64,000 bases of DNA. Origin: Sphagnum compactum. Lineage: Eukaryota > Bryophyta > Sphagnopsida > Sphagnales. Numbering within the stretch: the stretch's first letter is position 1; each line of letters starts with the position of its first letter. Positions 12,955 through 25,770 of the stretch are shown one piece after another. The position numbers and the translations under genes are program-made. The stretch is taken from contig OZ234502.1 in assembly GCA_965153455.1 (NCBI GenBank), positions 1,281,267-1,345,266 of the forward strand. Reading direction: 5' to 3'. Below the pieces are notes generated by a model. The model was given only the letters and a program-made list of their open reading frames with translations, had not been told where the DNA came from and ran no database searches.

Positions 12955-13285
12955 AAACAAGGGGTGTGTCACACTGTGGCCTTGCCTTTTAGTATCTTAA
13001 GGCAGAAGAAGAAGAATTATGAAAACTTAAATATTTCACAATGCAAAAATGTAATCTTCAAAAGTTCCTCTAAAAGAAACCGAAATCCTTCAAGATATTA
13101 TAACTCTATAACTATCTCAAATTTCAACACAAGCCAAAATATCATCTTTCAAAAATCCTCATATAAAAAATAGACCTATTATTACTTGGGGGCCAAAATC
13201 CCTTAAGCTACTATACTCTATAATGAATCTAAACACAATATCCTTGTTGCCTACCAAGGCAAGGCCAAAAAGGTTATGGCTAATT
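12955..13285 (+). mobile_element. 291-bp TIR element (MITE-like), copy 1
   Basis: The core at 12977-13267 begins TGGCCTTGCC and ends GGCAAGGCCA, perfect 10-base terminal inverted repeats. It is matched base for base over long stretches by a second copy at 31888-32178, which has exactly the same length. Similarity extends about 20 bases left of the TIR (ACAAGGGGTGTGTCACA) and about 15 right, so the true mobile unit may be a little larger. No target-site duplication is evident and no coding capacity is present. Confidence 0.75.
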
Positions 13286-16235
13286 GTGTTTCCACTTGAT
13301 TGCACTCACATTTACGGACTAGGTGATTGCATTGAAGTCTGGGGCACTTGGGTAAATTTTTAATGCCGTCTTTGCAATTACATCTCGTGAATCAATAGGG
13401 CAAACACGGACTTCTGGTGTTGTGTTTGCCCAACTTTACAAATAACTCTAATAACTAGTCGATATATTAAACAACATATAGTCAATATGTACACTAACTA
13501 ATCACTTACTAGTAACCTATCCTTAACCACAATGGCCTTGTGAAGAGCCTTGTGAACTTGTGAAAGGGTTTTAAACTTCAATTATAAGCCCTTTTGAAGG
13601 CCTTTTTAGTTAGTGTCTTTTTGACTAAAGGGGAAAATCCCATGAGAGCCCCAAATTTGACCCCACTTGGCCTGCTTTTGAGAAACTTTTAATTGAAATA
13701 AGACCTCCATGAGGCTTGCTAGTGTAGATTCCCTTTTTTTGTGGTCAAGAAGACTCAAGACCCATTGAAAATGTCAAGAAGAAGAATAGTTAAATTTGAC
13801 CGATAGGTAGTTGATCTACCAAACAGTCCTCCTTCTCAAAGTCAGTCCACCTGGTGTCCCCCCCCCCCCCCCCCACAAGCGCCTTTAGGGTTTAGGTTTA
13901 GGGTTTAGGTCTAGTGTAGATTTTTCTTTTTGTGCCCATTTTTGTAGTCAAACCTACCAACTATTGATTGGGTACCATTTGTTTGTGGACATTATTATTA
14001 TACAAGTAAAAGGAAAATGATTTTGGTGTGTTCCCATGTGTTCCCCATGATGTTCCCAATATCACCACACTTTATTCCATCTCTTTTACCCAAAATTCTA
14101 CCTCCTAATATATATAGCCAAAGCAAAGGCAAAGGTTCCATAGTCCCCCTATCATGGGAGTGCCCATAGTGCGAGTGTTTTTTTGTTTGGTGGTAGGCCA
14201 AAAAATTTGACCCGTCACCAAAAACAACCCAAAACAATTGCTTTAGACTCACCTGCTCAACTAATTAATACTATTAGCAACCAATAATCCATGTAAAGGT
14301 CACAATTGTCACTAGAACTTGTTATTGATAATCACTATGACTTAAAACCTTTCTTTTGCATCCTTTGGATTCAATATGTTGGTTTTTCCTTCTTTTTTTC
14401 CCATTTAGCGCATGTCTTCATGACTGTATGAGTGTTCTTTTTTTTTTTTTTAATTGTAATTCTCTTGACAAAAAGGTTGGGAAATTTTTGGATTTGTTTT
14501 TTTCAGTTTCAAGTGTAAATTTGGCAATTCACTAATTTTGTTTATGTTTTGGGGGGTTGGGGGATCATAACATAACATGTAATTGAAAATTAAAACCCTC
14601 GATTATATTAAACCTAACAGAATTCAATTATTGAATTCAATTTTGAACATGTTTTTAAACTAAAAATACACTAAAAAATAAATAATGTTCAACCTAATAT
14701 GGTTGAACATGCGGGGCAAGTCATCTTTTATTTTCCTTGGCTTTGTTTTCCACCAAAGTGTGGAGCAATTCACTTTATAGCATTCATTCATGAGCTTTAA
14801 TGTTTGAATGGGTCAACTTGACTTGATGTTGTGTTTTTCACTTTCTCCTCTCATCTTTCTAATGGAAATTGCATGATGTTCACCCAATATATGTGTTATT
14901 TTGCTTTTGTTTTTCCTTTCTAGGTCTTAAATGAAATGAACTATGATTTGACTACCTTTTAAGTGGCCTAGGTGAAACCATGTATTGCCAACAATGTAAA
15001 CACCCTTTGCTTCTTCTGTTGTAAACATTTTTATTTTTGTGGTGATCTTGAAGATGATTATTTAAGATGTTGTGGCATATTTTCACCCTTTTGTGTTGTA
15101 GGTTCCTTGTTGTTTTCATTATAATTCTCACTAGCACATATTTCCATATTGCAATATAAAAATATGTTGATTCATGTGGTTAAAGGTTTTTTGGGTCAAA
15201 TTTTACAAGTAGCTCCATTGGCAAGGATTCTTGACATTACCTAATTAACATTAAATTGTGATTGTCCTAGGTGAGCTGTAGCATTTTTACAAAAGTGATA
15301 TTACAAGTGATGACCTAGGAATTGCCTAGGCCTAGATGCAACTAACCTTTTTATTTTGAAAAAAGGCGAAAAAATCTCTAAAAATCACAATTTATTTTTT
15401 TCAATTTCTAATAATCACTAAGTCATGAAATTTTGCCAACAAAAAAAAACCAATGATGCAGTTTAAGGAAAATGCAAGAGTGACATCCTTTTTAAATAAG
15501 CTAAAATAACCCCAAAAAAAAAAAAAAAAAAAAAACCATGTGAACATAATGCCCTTTCCCACACTAAGCAAAATCCCCTACAATGGCAACATTTCCTTCA
15601 AGTAGTAGTATTCTAAGCGATAGAGATTAACTCAAAACCTTCAACATGCATAAGATCATTTTTCCATATTGAAATCCCAAATGGGATATAAGTTGGTAGT
15701 ACCATTGCCGCTCTCATCCTAGTGAAGCAAAGATAACAATCTCATCATAAAATGTTGAAATTTTTTCACTATTGTCACCTTGTCTTAAAAAAAATGCAAA
15801 GAAAGCAAATCTCTTCACAAAATATTAAAAATGCAAGTACCAACAATGTGCATGAAATGTTTTGTATGTGGTTGAACAACATGCATGAAAACAGAAAACC
15901 TTAAAGGTTCCAAAGTTAACATAAATTCTTCTTTGATTGTATTGAACTCAATCGAAAAATCATTGAGTTGTGTATATATTAGTTGTGATGAGAATCATGG
16001 AGTTCAAATTTTCCAAAGTTTTATTATTTGTAACATTGTAACAAAGGAAATTAAATTTTTAATTATGATGTGATAGCAAATTGGCATGTGAACAGTCATT
16101 CACGGGTTGTTAATGAAAGGTAAGTTTGTAGATTCGAAGGTAGGTATGAAAGGTTTGGAGGTAGTTATGAACAACACAAATAAACATATATACCAAATTT
16201 TTTTTAATTGCATAAATTTTGTTTTAGCATTAATT
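13286..16235. other. Intergenic, no gene recognised; homopolymer tracts
   Basis: AT-rich DNA with a 17-C run (13858-13874) followed by telomere-like motifs, and a 22-A run at 15514-15535. Short open frames (84 codons or fewer) show no family. No TIR or long repeat pair was found. Confidence 0.5.
13884..13909 (+). repeat. Short interstitial telomere-like tract
   Basis: Four consecutive units alternate between the plant telomere heptamer TTTAGGG and the hexamer TTTAGG. It follows a 17-C homopolymer by ten bases. It is too short to be a telomere; a double-strand-break repair scar or simple chance in repetitive DNA are the usual explanations. Confidence 0.7.
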
Positions 16236-16575
16236 TTTAAAAAAAAGTTGGGTGGCATAGCTTTCCTTAGAAATCAAGTTCATAAGTTGTTTAAACAAGT
16301 CCATGAAGAAAAAACCATCGTTGGAAAAAGGAAACTAATAAATTATTAATAAATTTGAACCCCAAGAACAAGTAATTCACAATTAAAAACAATCTCCCGT
16401 TAGTTTTTTTTTAAAGCTGGGTGGCATAGTTTTCCTTATAAATCAAGTTCATTAATTGTTTAAACAATTCCATGAAAAAAACCCATTTTTGGAAAAAGGA
16501 AACTAAAATTTAAATTATTAACAAATGTGAGCCCCAAGAACAAGTAATTCACAATCAAAAACAATTTCCATCAAC
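16236..16575. repeat. Tandem duplication, period about 169 bp
   Basis: Two adjacent copies begin with GGTGGCATAG at 16251 and 16420. Both continue through CATGAA..AAAACC, TTGGAAAAAGGAAACTAA and CCCCAAGAACAAGTAATTCACAAT in the same order. Divergence is moderate. No coding function is evident. Confidence 0.85.
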
Positions 16576-17754
16576 AACCCACCCATTGAAATTATCGATT
16601 TTATCATTGTTATTTTACGAAATGTAAACACTTGCCAATCTGTTTTAAATAAATTTTTTGAAATGAAAAATAGAAAACATAAGCAAGCAACAAAAGACCT
16701 AACAACAATGTTCCATGTGATAAATAAAACATCAAAACAGCAAATGCACATCAAATTGCTTTGGGGGCAGGGGGGTATATTGAAAAGTAAATGCATCAAT
16801 TCATTGCAAGTTTTCCATACATATAATATTTCATTTAACTTCAATTTTTTTCATAACCTCTACCTAGAATGTCATTTTCAATTGATGTCACATTCACACA
16901 TATTCACAAATATCAAATTCAACATCCCATGCCAAAATATTGGTGCATAAATATTTATAAATGAAAACATTGCAAAAACATCATAAGACAATTATGGGTG
17001 TAAATAGTTTATTAATTTTTGTAACTATTGTATTCACAAGATTATAAGAAGACAATAAAGTGCCCACATGCGTTATATTTTTAATTACATGGGTAATTTT
17101 TTCCACAATAACAATTTTATAATTTAATCTCATTCATTTTATTTTACATTGAATTCACATCTTATGTAAATTGAAATTGAATTGCATTCATAATAATTAT
17201 ATAAATGTGAGACATAATATGGAAGAAAACAAAAGAAATGGTTCAAAATTGTGTGGCAATCTTACTTCTTCACAATAGATTGAACCATTTAAAGGAATAT
17301 AAAAAATGGAACTAGTGAATGAGCTCCAACAACAACAAACACAAGTAAAAACAACAAGCTCCCACAAAATGAATGATTTCCAATGTTCAAGATTACAAAT
17401 CTTTTGATAGGATGATCAATTCACACATTATTTATTAAAGTCATGAAAACCATGACATATCTTTTCACAGTCCCTTTAATAGCATATCAAATTGGTGGCA
17501 AAAAAATGAACCAAAAGAAATAAAGGCATAAGCAATGGCCACCAAATTGGTAAACAAAAGTTTCACCCATTCAAATGAGTGTAATTTCTCTGAATGAAAA
17601 AAGGTCAAGAATACATGTGCCATGCACATTTGTCTATGTTTCTTCATGTAAAGGTGTGAAAATATGGTCCCTAAACGTTACCATCCTAACGAAGGCAATG
17701 TCGATGGAACAAGTTCAATTTTTTCTTATTTCCAAGAAAAATTACTATCACTTA

Positions 17755-18262
17755 CTAACGTTATTATAATTACTTAAGTAATGATAAAAAGTTTATGCAA
17801 AGAGAAAAAAAAAAGAGAAAAAAGGAGGTAGGGTTTGTCATTTTGGGACAGACCTACCATCCTAACTATAGGCCATTCCAATAGTGTGAAAAGAATAAGT
17901 ATAAAAAATAAGCAAATGAAATAAGAGGGATTGGGAAGTAGCTACCCTCCAGACCTTTATAATACTTTCAATACATCAGAATGGTGTCCAATGGGTTTAT
18001 ATGCCTTCCACGGTTGTTGTTTAACCTTTAGAACGTTTGTAGACCCTCTAATGGCATTGTTTACTGTCTATAATCCCCCCTCCCCCCCAACAAGCTTTTT
18101 CAACATTACTTACCATTAACAACCATTACCTACCTTTTATGGTTGTTGTCTATCGTTTGCAGCAATTCCATTTATCTTGTAGATTTCAACCTTCAAGTTT
18201 AATTCCTTCCTACTATCATATATTAGTTTTACCTTTAGGTGGCAACAAGAGATATCCTACTC
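17755..18262 (+). repeat. Dispersed repeat B, copy 1 (inverted partner at 24893-25378)
   Basis: Read forward, this segment matches the reverse complement of 24893-25378 in order: TTACTTAAGTAAT-like start, CAAAGAGAAAAAAAA, GTAGGGTTT, CTTACCATCCT/CTACCATCCTAAC, AAGCAAATGAAA, ACATCAGAA(T/C)GG(T/G)GTCCAATGGGTTT, AACGTTTGTAGACCCT and TTGTAGATTTCAAC. The copies are about 70-80 percent alike by eye and face each other across 6.6 kb. It is probably a decayed non-autonomous retroelement or LTR; no coding frame survives. Confidence 0.75.
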
Positions 18263-18265
18263 TAA

Positions 18266-21200
18266 AGACTAAAACATAGTATACATTCATTTTTTTATTT
18301 TTTTTAAAACGACGAACTATTTTTAAAATGTAACAAAACATTATGCAAACTTAGAATATATTACATTCCTTCATATTTTAATACATTCTAAGATTAAAAT
18401 AACTCCAACAAGACACTAAATTATTATGTCAACCATTTTCCATTGCAATGTTCAAAATACATTTTGAATCCATACTCCCCTTTGCTTAAGAAAACACACC
18501 TTTTTCACAAGAGAAAAGGTTATTGAAAATACCAACCCACTACTATTTCATATCTTAATTATGTTTTGCAACTTTGATGTCATTAATGTTGTTATTATAA
18601 CTCCAAAATTGGAACCCTAAAATTGAAAACCTTTGCCGCACTCCTTATTGTTTAACTAGTTCTACACATCATTTACATCGGTGTGCAAGTTCAATGCAAA
18701 TACAATAAAAGTTACTAATTTTTTATCATATTATATCAACTATCTAAAAACATTTGCATTTTTTTTTCCAATTTTGTGATATCGAAATTTTGGTTCAATT
18801 TTCCTAAATTTTTCTTTAAATTTTAGCAAAATTAGTTGAATTTATATTAGAAAAAAAAAAGTTTCCCAATTCTATTGTCAAAAAAAAAGAATTTTTCTAT
18901 AAACTTTGCTTTAGAAAAAACAAACAAACTTTGGTTCCAATCTCTTTTTATTGACATTCTTTCTCCATGTCATTTTCCAATCTAAAACTCAAACTTGATT
19001 TTGTTTCCATCATCTTTTATAAACATATTAAATAATTTCCAATGTCCAAATAGTGCAACAATTGTGCCATGGTCTTTGCAGTAGTGTAAAGAAACAATGT
19101 GTTCCAATTTCCACGTTTTTCACATTGTGTATGTTTATTTTAATATTTGATTTTACAATAACTAAAACAAAAAAGATCATAATGCATTTGAACCTAATTC
19201 CCACATGAGTTTTTTTAAAATTTGGTTTTGGTTCCATGTAATTTATTTTATTTATGTTGATTTTCATAATTTGTTTCAATTTAGTTTTAATTATTTGATA
19301 ATTGGAATTAAAATCAAGAATTAACTAATGCAACTCCAATTGATCAACCAAGATTAACATAGTTAAATTTCAATCACTTTAATTTAATACCTTATAGTTT
19401 TTAAGAATGATCTCACTAAGAATATATGTAAAAAGTCAATTTTGCTTATTTTCCATGAAGCCATAATTTAACATCTTTGTTTCTTACATTATAACATCAT
19501 TCAAAATCCAACATATACATAAAGGAAGGTTTCTTTATATGAATATGCTAATAAATTGCCACACAATTGAAACCCTTGACATAATAGACCTTTTCTTGAC
19601 ATATTAACACACTTGAAGCCCTTAACCAACTTCTCTTACTTTAAAGGTATTTTTAAAAAACTTAACCCCAAAATTTTATAAACACCCAAATTGGAATTGA
19701 CTTACCACATATGGTACTAGATACAAATCTCCTTGAGGAGCTTTCCATTTGTGTAAATAACAACATGAACTTTGAGATATGATGAACTAAAGTTGTTATT
19801 TATTAAAACACATGAACTTTTAAGATATGCACAATATCATAAGTCCACATAACATATAAAATCTTCTTCTCTCATTACCCCTCACAACAAATTGACTTCC
19901 CATTTATGAACAAATTAAAAATACACGACTTACGAATAATGTTGCCAAAAAAAAACTTATATTTCTTCTTCCTTGTTTCCATGGTTAATCATGTAACTCA
20001 AAGTTTACATAATCACAAATGGCCAACACCATGATCATGAACGTGAAAGAAAAAGATCATTTAATGAATTATCAAGATTACATTCTAATAAAATAAACGA
20101 CCCCACCTCCTTCACATTTGAAACAAAAACGATGTCATAAATCAATTATTTAACAAAGAAATTTCAATGAAGTAATAAAGTTTTCAAACCAACCAATTAG
20201 AATGAAGCATTGAAAAGAGAGTTGTGACCATTGTTATGAATGTGAATGTAAATCATTTACAATTACACATGAAAGTTTTTACACTTACATTTCATGTCAT
20301 GTATGTATGTATTGAGATTTACATTTGCACAACACCATGTAAAATAATTTTGTTGTATAAATGTAAATCATGGTGTACTACCCTTGTGAAGGTATTACAC
20401 TACCAACTATCCTTGGAAATTATGGTTTGCAAAAAAATAAAAATATTGCACCTCATATTTTTCATTGGTAATTGTGGTATTCTAATATGACAAAGCAAGT
20501 CTAAATAAAAGCAAGATGACAAGGGAGAACTTAGTTTAAACAAGTCATTGATGAAGCTCAGAATAATGCTAAAAGTTGCAAGATGACCATGACACCACTG
20601 CTTAAACTTGCAAAAATTGTAAATGGAGCAACATGGGGGAGCTCATTTAAAACTTTAAACCCTACTTTTACATTTGAACAAAATGAAAGGAATTACAAAA
20701 TAATCACAAGACAGGGAATGCAACATAACAAAAAAGGTGAAAACTAAAGACAAGAAACTAACTAAAAACAAGTTATTGAAGTTTTTAACAACACAAAGAG
20801 TGGTAAGATGACAATAACGTCACCAATTACACTTGCAAACATGTAGACAAAGGGTATCAACATGGCGGGATGTAAATAGCTCTCAGTTTGATAATTACCT
20901 CCAAAGGTATTGGTAAATATTAATTTCAAAAAGAAAAATAAACTAGTAAAACAATACTACAACTATTCAAAAATAAAATTACTGAAAAATTCTTTTAAAA
21001 AAAACTTCATAGTCCTATTGGCAATAATTGTGTCATGTAGTAAAATTACCTTGGAGGACCAAAGAGAATATGGCCACCAACAAAAACAAAGGAAAATGAA
21101 ATACAAAGAAATAGAAGAAGATGGTGGTAGGCATAGTAATTCAAATGCCCTACATCAAAAATATTACCTTAATACTTTCACACAAAAAGGACATCTAAGA

Positions 21201-22439
21201 AGAAATGTGGCAAAAAATAAAAATCCAAAGTTATTTTTAATCCCTTATCGCTTACTATCCTCATTTTTTTGACCATCCTAATATTCATTATCAATAATTG
21301 ATAAAGCTATTAAGCTATTCAATTAGCCTAATTAAATGACTAAAATAGAACTTACCCCACTAACAAAAAGTTCATAAGACCATAAGGAAAGAATCTTTGC
21401 AAAATATCAATCCTCCATACTTACTCTCTTTTAGTTTCCTATTTAGTTCCTTTTTTCCCCTCATACTTACCATTTGCCCCACTTCCTTTTTTTCTTTTTC
21501 TTTTCAATCTTTCTTTTGTGAATCAATTCCACTTCCATAACTATTGCAAAGTTGAAACTTGAAGAGAGAGAAAAAAAAGGAAATGCAATATTGAATATAT
21601 TAATGTGTTAGGAAAATACGTGAATTGTTATTTTTATAAAAGATTAAAAACAAGGAATTGAATGTTTCTTTTTTGTTTTTTTTACTACCATAATACCTTG
21701 GCCGTTCAACAACCCAATGTCAAATATTTCTTTAATTTCCAAAAATTCTATTCGATGTCCATTTTCAATTAGATTTATATTTGACAAAGGTTAAAATAGT
21801 AATTATCAAAGCAATAGATGCTAAATATTAATTAGTTTAAAACTAATGCCAATTACACTTTCATGAAGTTAAAAGAAAGTTGAAAGTCTACCTTTTAAAG
21901 TAGTACAAAATTCATTATTAATTTTTCTCATCAAGTTGAAAACATTATTAATTATACATATTAGGCAAACATTTTATTTCTTTTATGAAAATAATAAACA
22001 AGACCTATTGAATGGGGAAAGAATAACAAGTTGAAAGAACAAAGTATTCTTATTTTAAAATAATTTTCCACATAATTATCCAATATTTATTAAATAATTC
22101 AGGAAAAAACAAATCATTAAATTAATCTTGAATTGGCCTAGGTATTATAATGCATGTATGCGTATGTTGAAAGTTGACCAAATTTCAAGAAGTTAAAATT
22201 TGGATGATCATTCCATTTTTTGCTTCTTATGATTGTAAAAGGTGATAGGCTTTAAGAAATGTCTCAAATCTTGCCAAATCAATAATAAGCACATGGATCA
22301 TGAATTTATAATTATTGTTGCAAAATATCTCAATAATTGGAATTCAATTAACTTGAATTAGAATTAATGTGAAATTTGTTTGGATCATGTAGATTAATTA
22401 TGTGGTGCTTAATTGATGGCTAAACAAAGCAAACAAGAC
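18266..22439. other. AT-rich gene desert
   Basis: Very AT-rich DNA without recognisable genes. A diverged duplication of about 110 bases lies at 20535-20645 and 20765-20875, sharing AACAAGT.ATTGA, AAGATGAC.A...C.TCACCA, CTTGCAAA and TCAACATGG-like words in order. The 120-codon frame at 20910-21272 is Lys/Asn-rich and looks like chance in AT-rich DNA. Confidence 0.5.
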
Positions 22440-22700
22440 ATGGCCTTCCTCTTGGGCCTCCTTTCACCCCCTATGCCCTCTTTCAATGGTATGTGCAAAA
22501 TAAAGAAATTTTATTAAATTTCAATTTGAAATGCTGAAATTCAACATGTAATGCATAAGGAACAAAAGTAATTATAGTAGTTGTACATGTAAGAATAATG
22601 AAAATATATGTAGCAATAGTGGAGGCACTTAGAAAAAGGAAAGACAAGATGAAACTCAATTTACCACCAAAATTGATGGTTTGCTGAATTTCACCCCCCA
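22440..22700 (+). repeat. Dispersed repeat C, copy 1 (inverted partner at 52425-52720)
   Basis: This segment matches the reverse complement of 52425-52720 from GGGCCTCCTTTCACCCCCT through GAAATGCTGAAA.TCA.CAT, AATTATAGTAGTTGTACA, AAAATATATGTAGCA and TGGAGGC.CT.AG..AAAGGAAAGACA to a terminal C run. The 52-kb copy keeps a longer open reading across the shared part; here the matching part is more AT-decayed. Both copies end at a C/G homopolymer. Mobile-element origin is inferred from dispersion only. Confidence 0.75.
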
Positions 22701-23789
22701 TTGATTGTTAATGTATTTTATTGCATTTAAAAAAAAATCTCACCCTATGTATGACCAAATTTAAGGTTATGGTACTATGTTTTTTTTTCTTTATGAATAA
22801 TTTTATTATTTCATTTATAATTTTAAATTCAATGGTTCAATTGTTTTGCAAAGAGAATTATGTGTGTAAGGTTTAAATAATTATAATTATGGTAAAATTT
22901 TATGAAAAATGTGATCAAAGGACAAGGAACATTAAAAAACCATAAAAACCCAAAGTCTTAAGTTGATATTAAATACATTTTAAGAAACTTTTTAGATGTG
23001 TATTTGGAAAGAATTAATTGACATCTATGAAAGGTATATTTTCATTTCCTTTATTGTGTGCATGAATGATAACACTAAAAAGGTGATGGATGAATGGGTT
23101 TTAAGTACAAATAAGTTGGAATGGTTTATGGGGCAATTGGGTGATAAAACATGGAAAGCTAAAAGAACTTTTTTAAAAGAATAAAAGGTTACTTATAAGT
23201 TGTTTTTGGTTCAAGATTGAAAGGTGAACAAAAACAATTCCCAATAATTATCACCAACTTAAATGGGCAATTGTGAACAAATTGTATGTTATGTTTCCAT
23301 ATTCAACAATTGCAATATATTTTTAAACATAGTCTCACGTCACTACACCAATATGCGTTCAAGTTCACTATGTCTTTTCATTAAATTTTTAATGAAATTG
23401 AACAAATTTTCCATGGTGAAAATGACCAACCCTTTAATTAATGGGACTAATTGTTATAAACAAATGAATTCACCAATAGCTAATTGAATTCATTAATAGT
23501 TAAATCATTAATAATAAATTCACTAATAATTAATTCCAAACCTATGTTAAGCAACCAAGAACCTTTACGAGGCCACATAGTTTAAACTAACAACCTAACC
23601 CACTTAAATATTTAGCCCACCAACCAAGGGTGCAAATATGAAAGTTTGAACCCTTCATTTTTTTTCATTTCTATGTTTTAAAAGCAAGTCCACCGTTGAA
23701 CCATGTTATTTAAATGAATGATTGTTTTTTGTCATTGCATATTATTATGTACAATTTTTTTATCGCATGCAATTTTTGGCAAATTTTGA

Positions 23790-24350
23790 CTATTTTATCA
23801 TAGGCTATTTTAAGTTATTTTATCATAAGTTATTGTTGGCTATTATATTGTTCATTATTTTTGGCTTTTATAGGTTATTTGCGATAGGTTATTGTTAACT
23901 ATTATAAGTTATTTACAATAGGTTTTTTTATGTTATTCTATCGTAGGTTCTTTTAGAATATTTTACCCTAGGCTATTTATGGTTATTCTATCATAGGTTA
24001 TTTTACCTTAGGCTATTTTTCATTATTTTATCATAGACTAGTGTTGGCTGTTTTAAATTATTTTACCTTAATAGGCTATTTTTCATTATTTTATCATCGA
24101 CTATTGTTGGTTGTTTTAAATTATTTTACCTTAATAGGCTATTTTTCATTATTTTATCATAGGTTATTATTGGCCATTATAAGTTATTTAACCCTATGCT
24201 ACTTTTCATTACTTTATCATAGGCTATTGTTCGTTATTTTAGGTTATTTACTATAGACTATTTTTTATTATTCTATCATAGGCTTTTGTTGGTTATTTTA
24301 AGCTATTTACCATAACTTATTTTTGGTTATTTTATCGTATGTTATTGTTA
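23790..24350. repeat. AT minisatellite built on TAGGCTATT / TTATTTTATCATAGG
   Basis: About 25 imperfect repeats of a roughly 20-24-base unit of the form GGCTATTTTTCATTATTTTATCATA, often paired into 60-65-base higher-order units (for example 24050-24110 and 24112-24175 are nearly identical). Related shorter arrays occur at 25490-25770 and 26485-26610. Confidence 0.85.
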
Positions 24351-24374
24351 AAGAGTAAAATTTTTAAAATTAAT

Positions 24375-24600
24375 TAGTGTTATAGGCATCTTAATAATTA
24401 GTAGTTACTAATGGTAGACTTATCGTCCCTTACTAAAGGGTGAAGTTAGTGAAATTAAATAGTTCATGTTAATGAATGGTTGAGTGTAATTTACCCAATC
24501 ACCTATGAGATTTTTAGGAATGGATTAAGATAAGGACAATATTTTCATGGGGTCAATGTGGGCCTTGTGTGATTTTGTGGAAAAGGAGGATTTGGGGGAC
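24375..24600 (+). repeat. Dispersed repeat D, copy 1 (direct partner at 30575-30795)
   Basis: Shared words in the same order in both copies: GGCATC.TAATAATTAG, TAGACTTA.C.TCC, AA.GG.TGAAG.TA.TG, CACCTA..GA.TT.TA, GATTAAGAT, TTTTCATGGG and GGGCCTTGTGTG. It starts immediately after the AT minisatellite here, and in the second copy after an unrelated flank, so the boundary on that side is sharp. Nature unknown. Confidence 0.7.
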
Positions 24601-24892
24601 TCTATGGCATTTGATAAGTTTGTAGTTTAAACTTGAAGTGGGGAGCTCTCTTTTGGAAAGGTGTGTGGTGTAATACTAAATAATAGGGAACAATTTGGAA
24701 ATGTATTTGTATTTATGTGTTATCTCAATGGAAAATGGTTGAAGAACCTTCATATGTTTTAGTGAGTTTACCCTATTGAAAAATGAGGAAGGTAACAAAA
24801 TTTAAACTTGCATAATCTGTTGTTACAGTTTGTATGATACTTTTGTGTTTCATCTACAAAAAATGGTAAGAATGTATGTAATTTTTTGGGGT

Positions 24893-25378
24893 AGGAAAAT
24901 TACATGCTGCCATAGGAAGGTAGTAACTAATGTATGGTAGTAAGAAGAAAAAATACTTGGAAGTTGAAATCTACAAGGTACATGAAATTGTTATAGATAA
25001 TAAACGATAGTCAAAGGAATTTGTAGTGGTTGTAGATGGTAGGCAGCAATGAAAAGGCTTTCCAGGTAATAGGTAGTGCCCCTAAAGGGTCTACAAACGT
25101 TGGGAAGGTTGGATAGTAGTCATGGAAGGCCTGCAAACCCATTGGACCCCGTTCTGATGCATTGAAGGTACTATAAATACTTGGAAAATAATTAATGCCC
25201 AATTCTTCATATTTTACCTGCTTGATGTTTATATTTTCCTCTTTTTACATTACTTGAATAGTCTACAGTCAGGATGGTAAGTATATATCTATGAAAAACC
25301 CTATCTTCTTTTTTTTCTCTTTGTGTGAACTCTTAACTATTACTTAAGTTGTTATAGTAGAATAAGCAAATGAAACTA
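24893..25378 (-). repeat. Dispersed repeat B, copy 2 (inverted relative to 17755-18262)
   Basis: The reverse complement aligns with copy 1 through the segment reading CATCAGAACGGGGTCCAATG and on through GTTTGTAGACCCT, TTGTAGATTTCAACTTC and a poly-purine tract near 25305-25320. One 63-codon minus-strand frame (25011-25202) is a by-product of the repeat. Confidence 0.75.
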
Positions 25379-25489
25379 ATTTTTTTGAGGATAATAAGGA
25401 GTTGACCTTGTTCCTTTGACCTTATCTCCATGAAGAGGGTAATGTTCAAGGGATGTGTTTTCACCACTTTATAGCTATAGTTGATTATT

Positions 25490-25770
25490 CAATATTATGT
25501 ATCATAGGTTAATCGTGGAACTTTATCATAAACTATTCTTGGCTTTTTAAAAATATTTTATCCGAAGATATTTTTAATTATTTATTGTAGACTATTGTTG
25601 TCTATTTTATGTTATATTATCCTAGGTTTTTTTTGTTATTCTACCATAGGTTATGGTTGGTTATTTTAAGTTATTTTACCCTAGGCTATTTTTGGATGTT
25701 TTATCATAGGCTATTATTGTCTATTTTAGGTTATTTTACCCTAAGCTATTTATAAATATTTGAGCAGAAT
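25490..25770. repeat. AT minisatellite of the TAGGCTATT family, second array
   Basis: About ten diverged units of GGTTATTTTAAGTTATTTTA and CCTAGGCTATTTTTGG type, clearly the same family as 23790-24350. A third short stretch is at 26485-26610. The three arrays lie within 3 kb. Confidence 0.8.

Noticed and set aside
13884-13909. Telomere end
   Set aside because: Only four units, and unique DNA continues on both sides.
20910-21272. 120-codon plus-strand frame
   Set aside because: Lys/Asn/Phe-rich composition expected by chance in AT-rich DNA; no domain.
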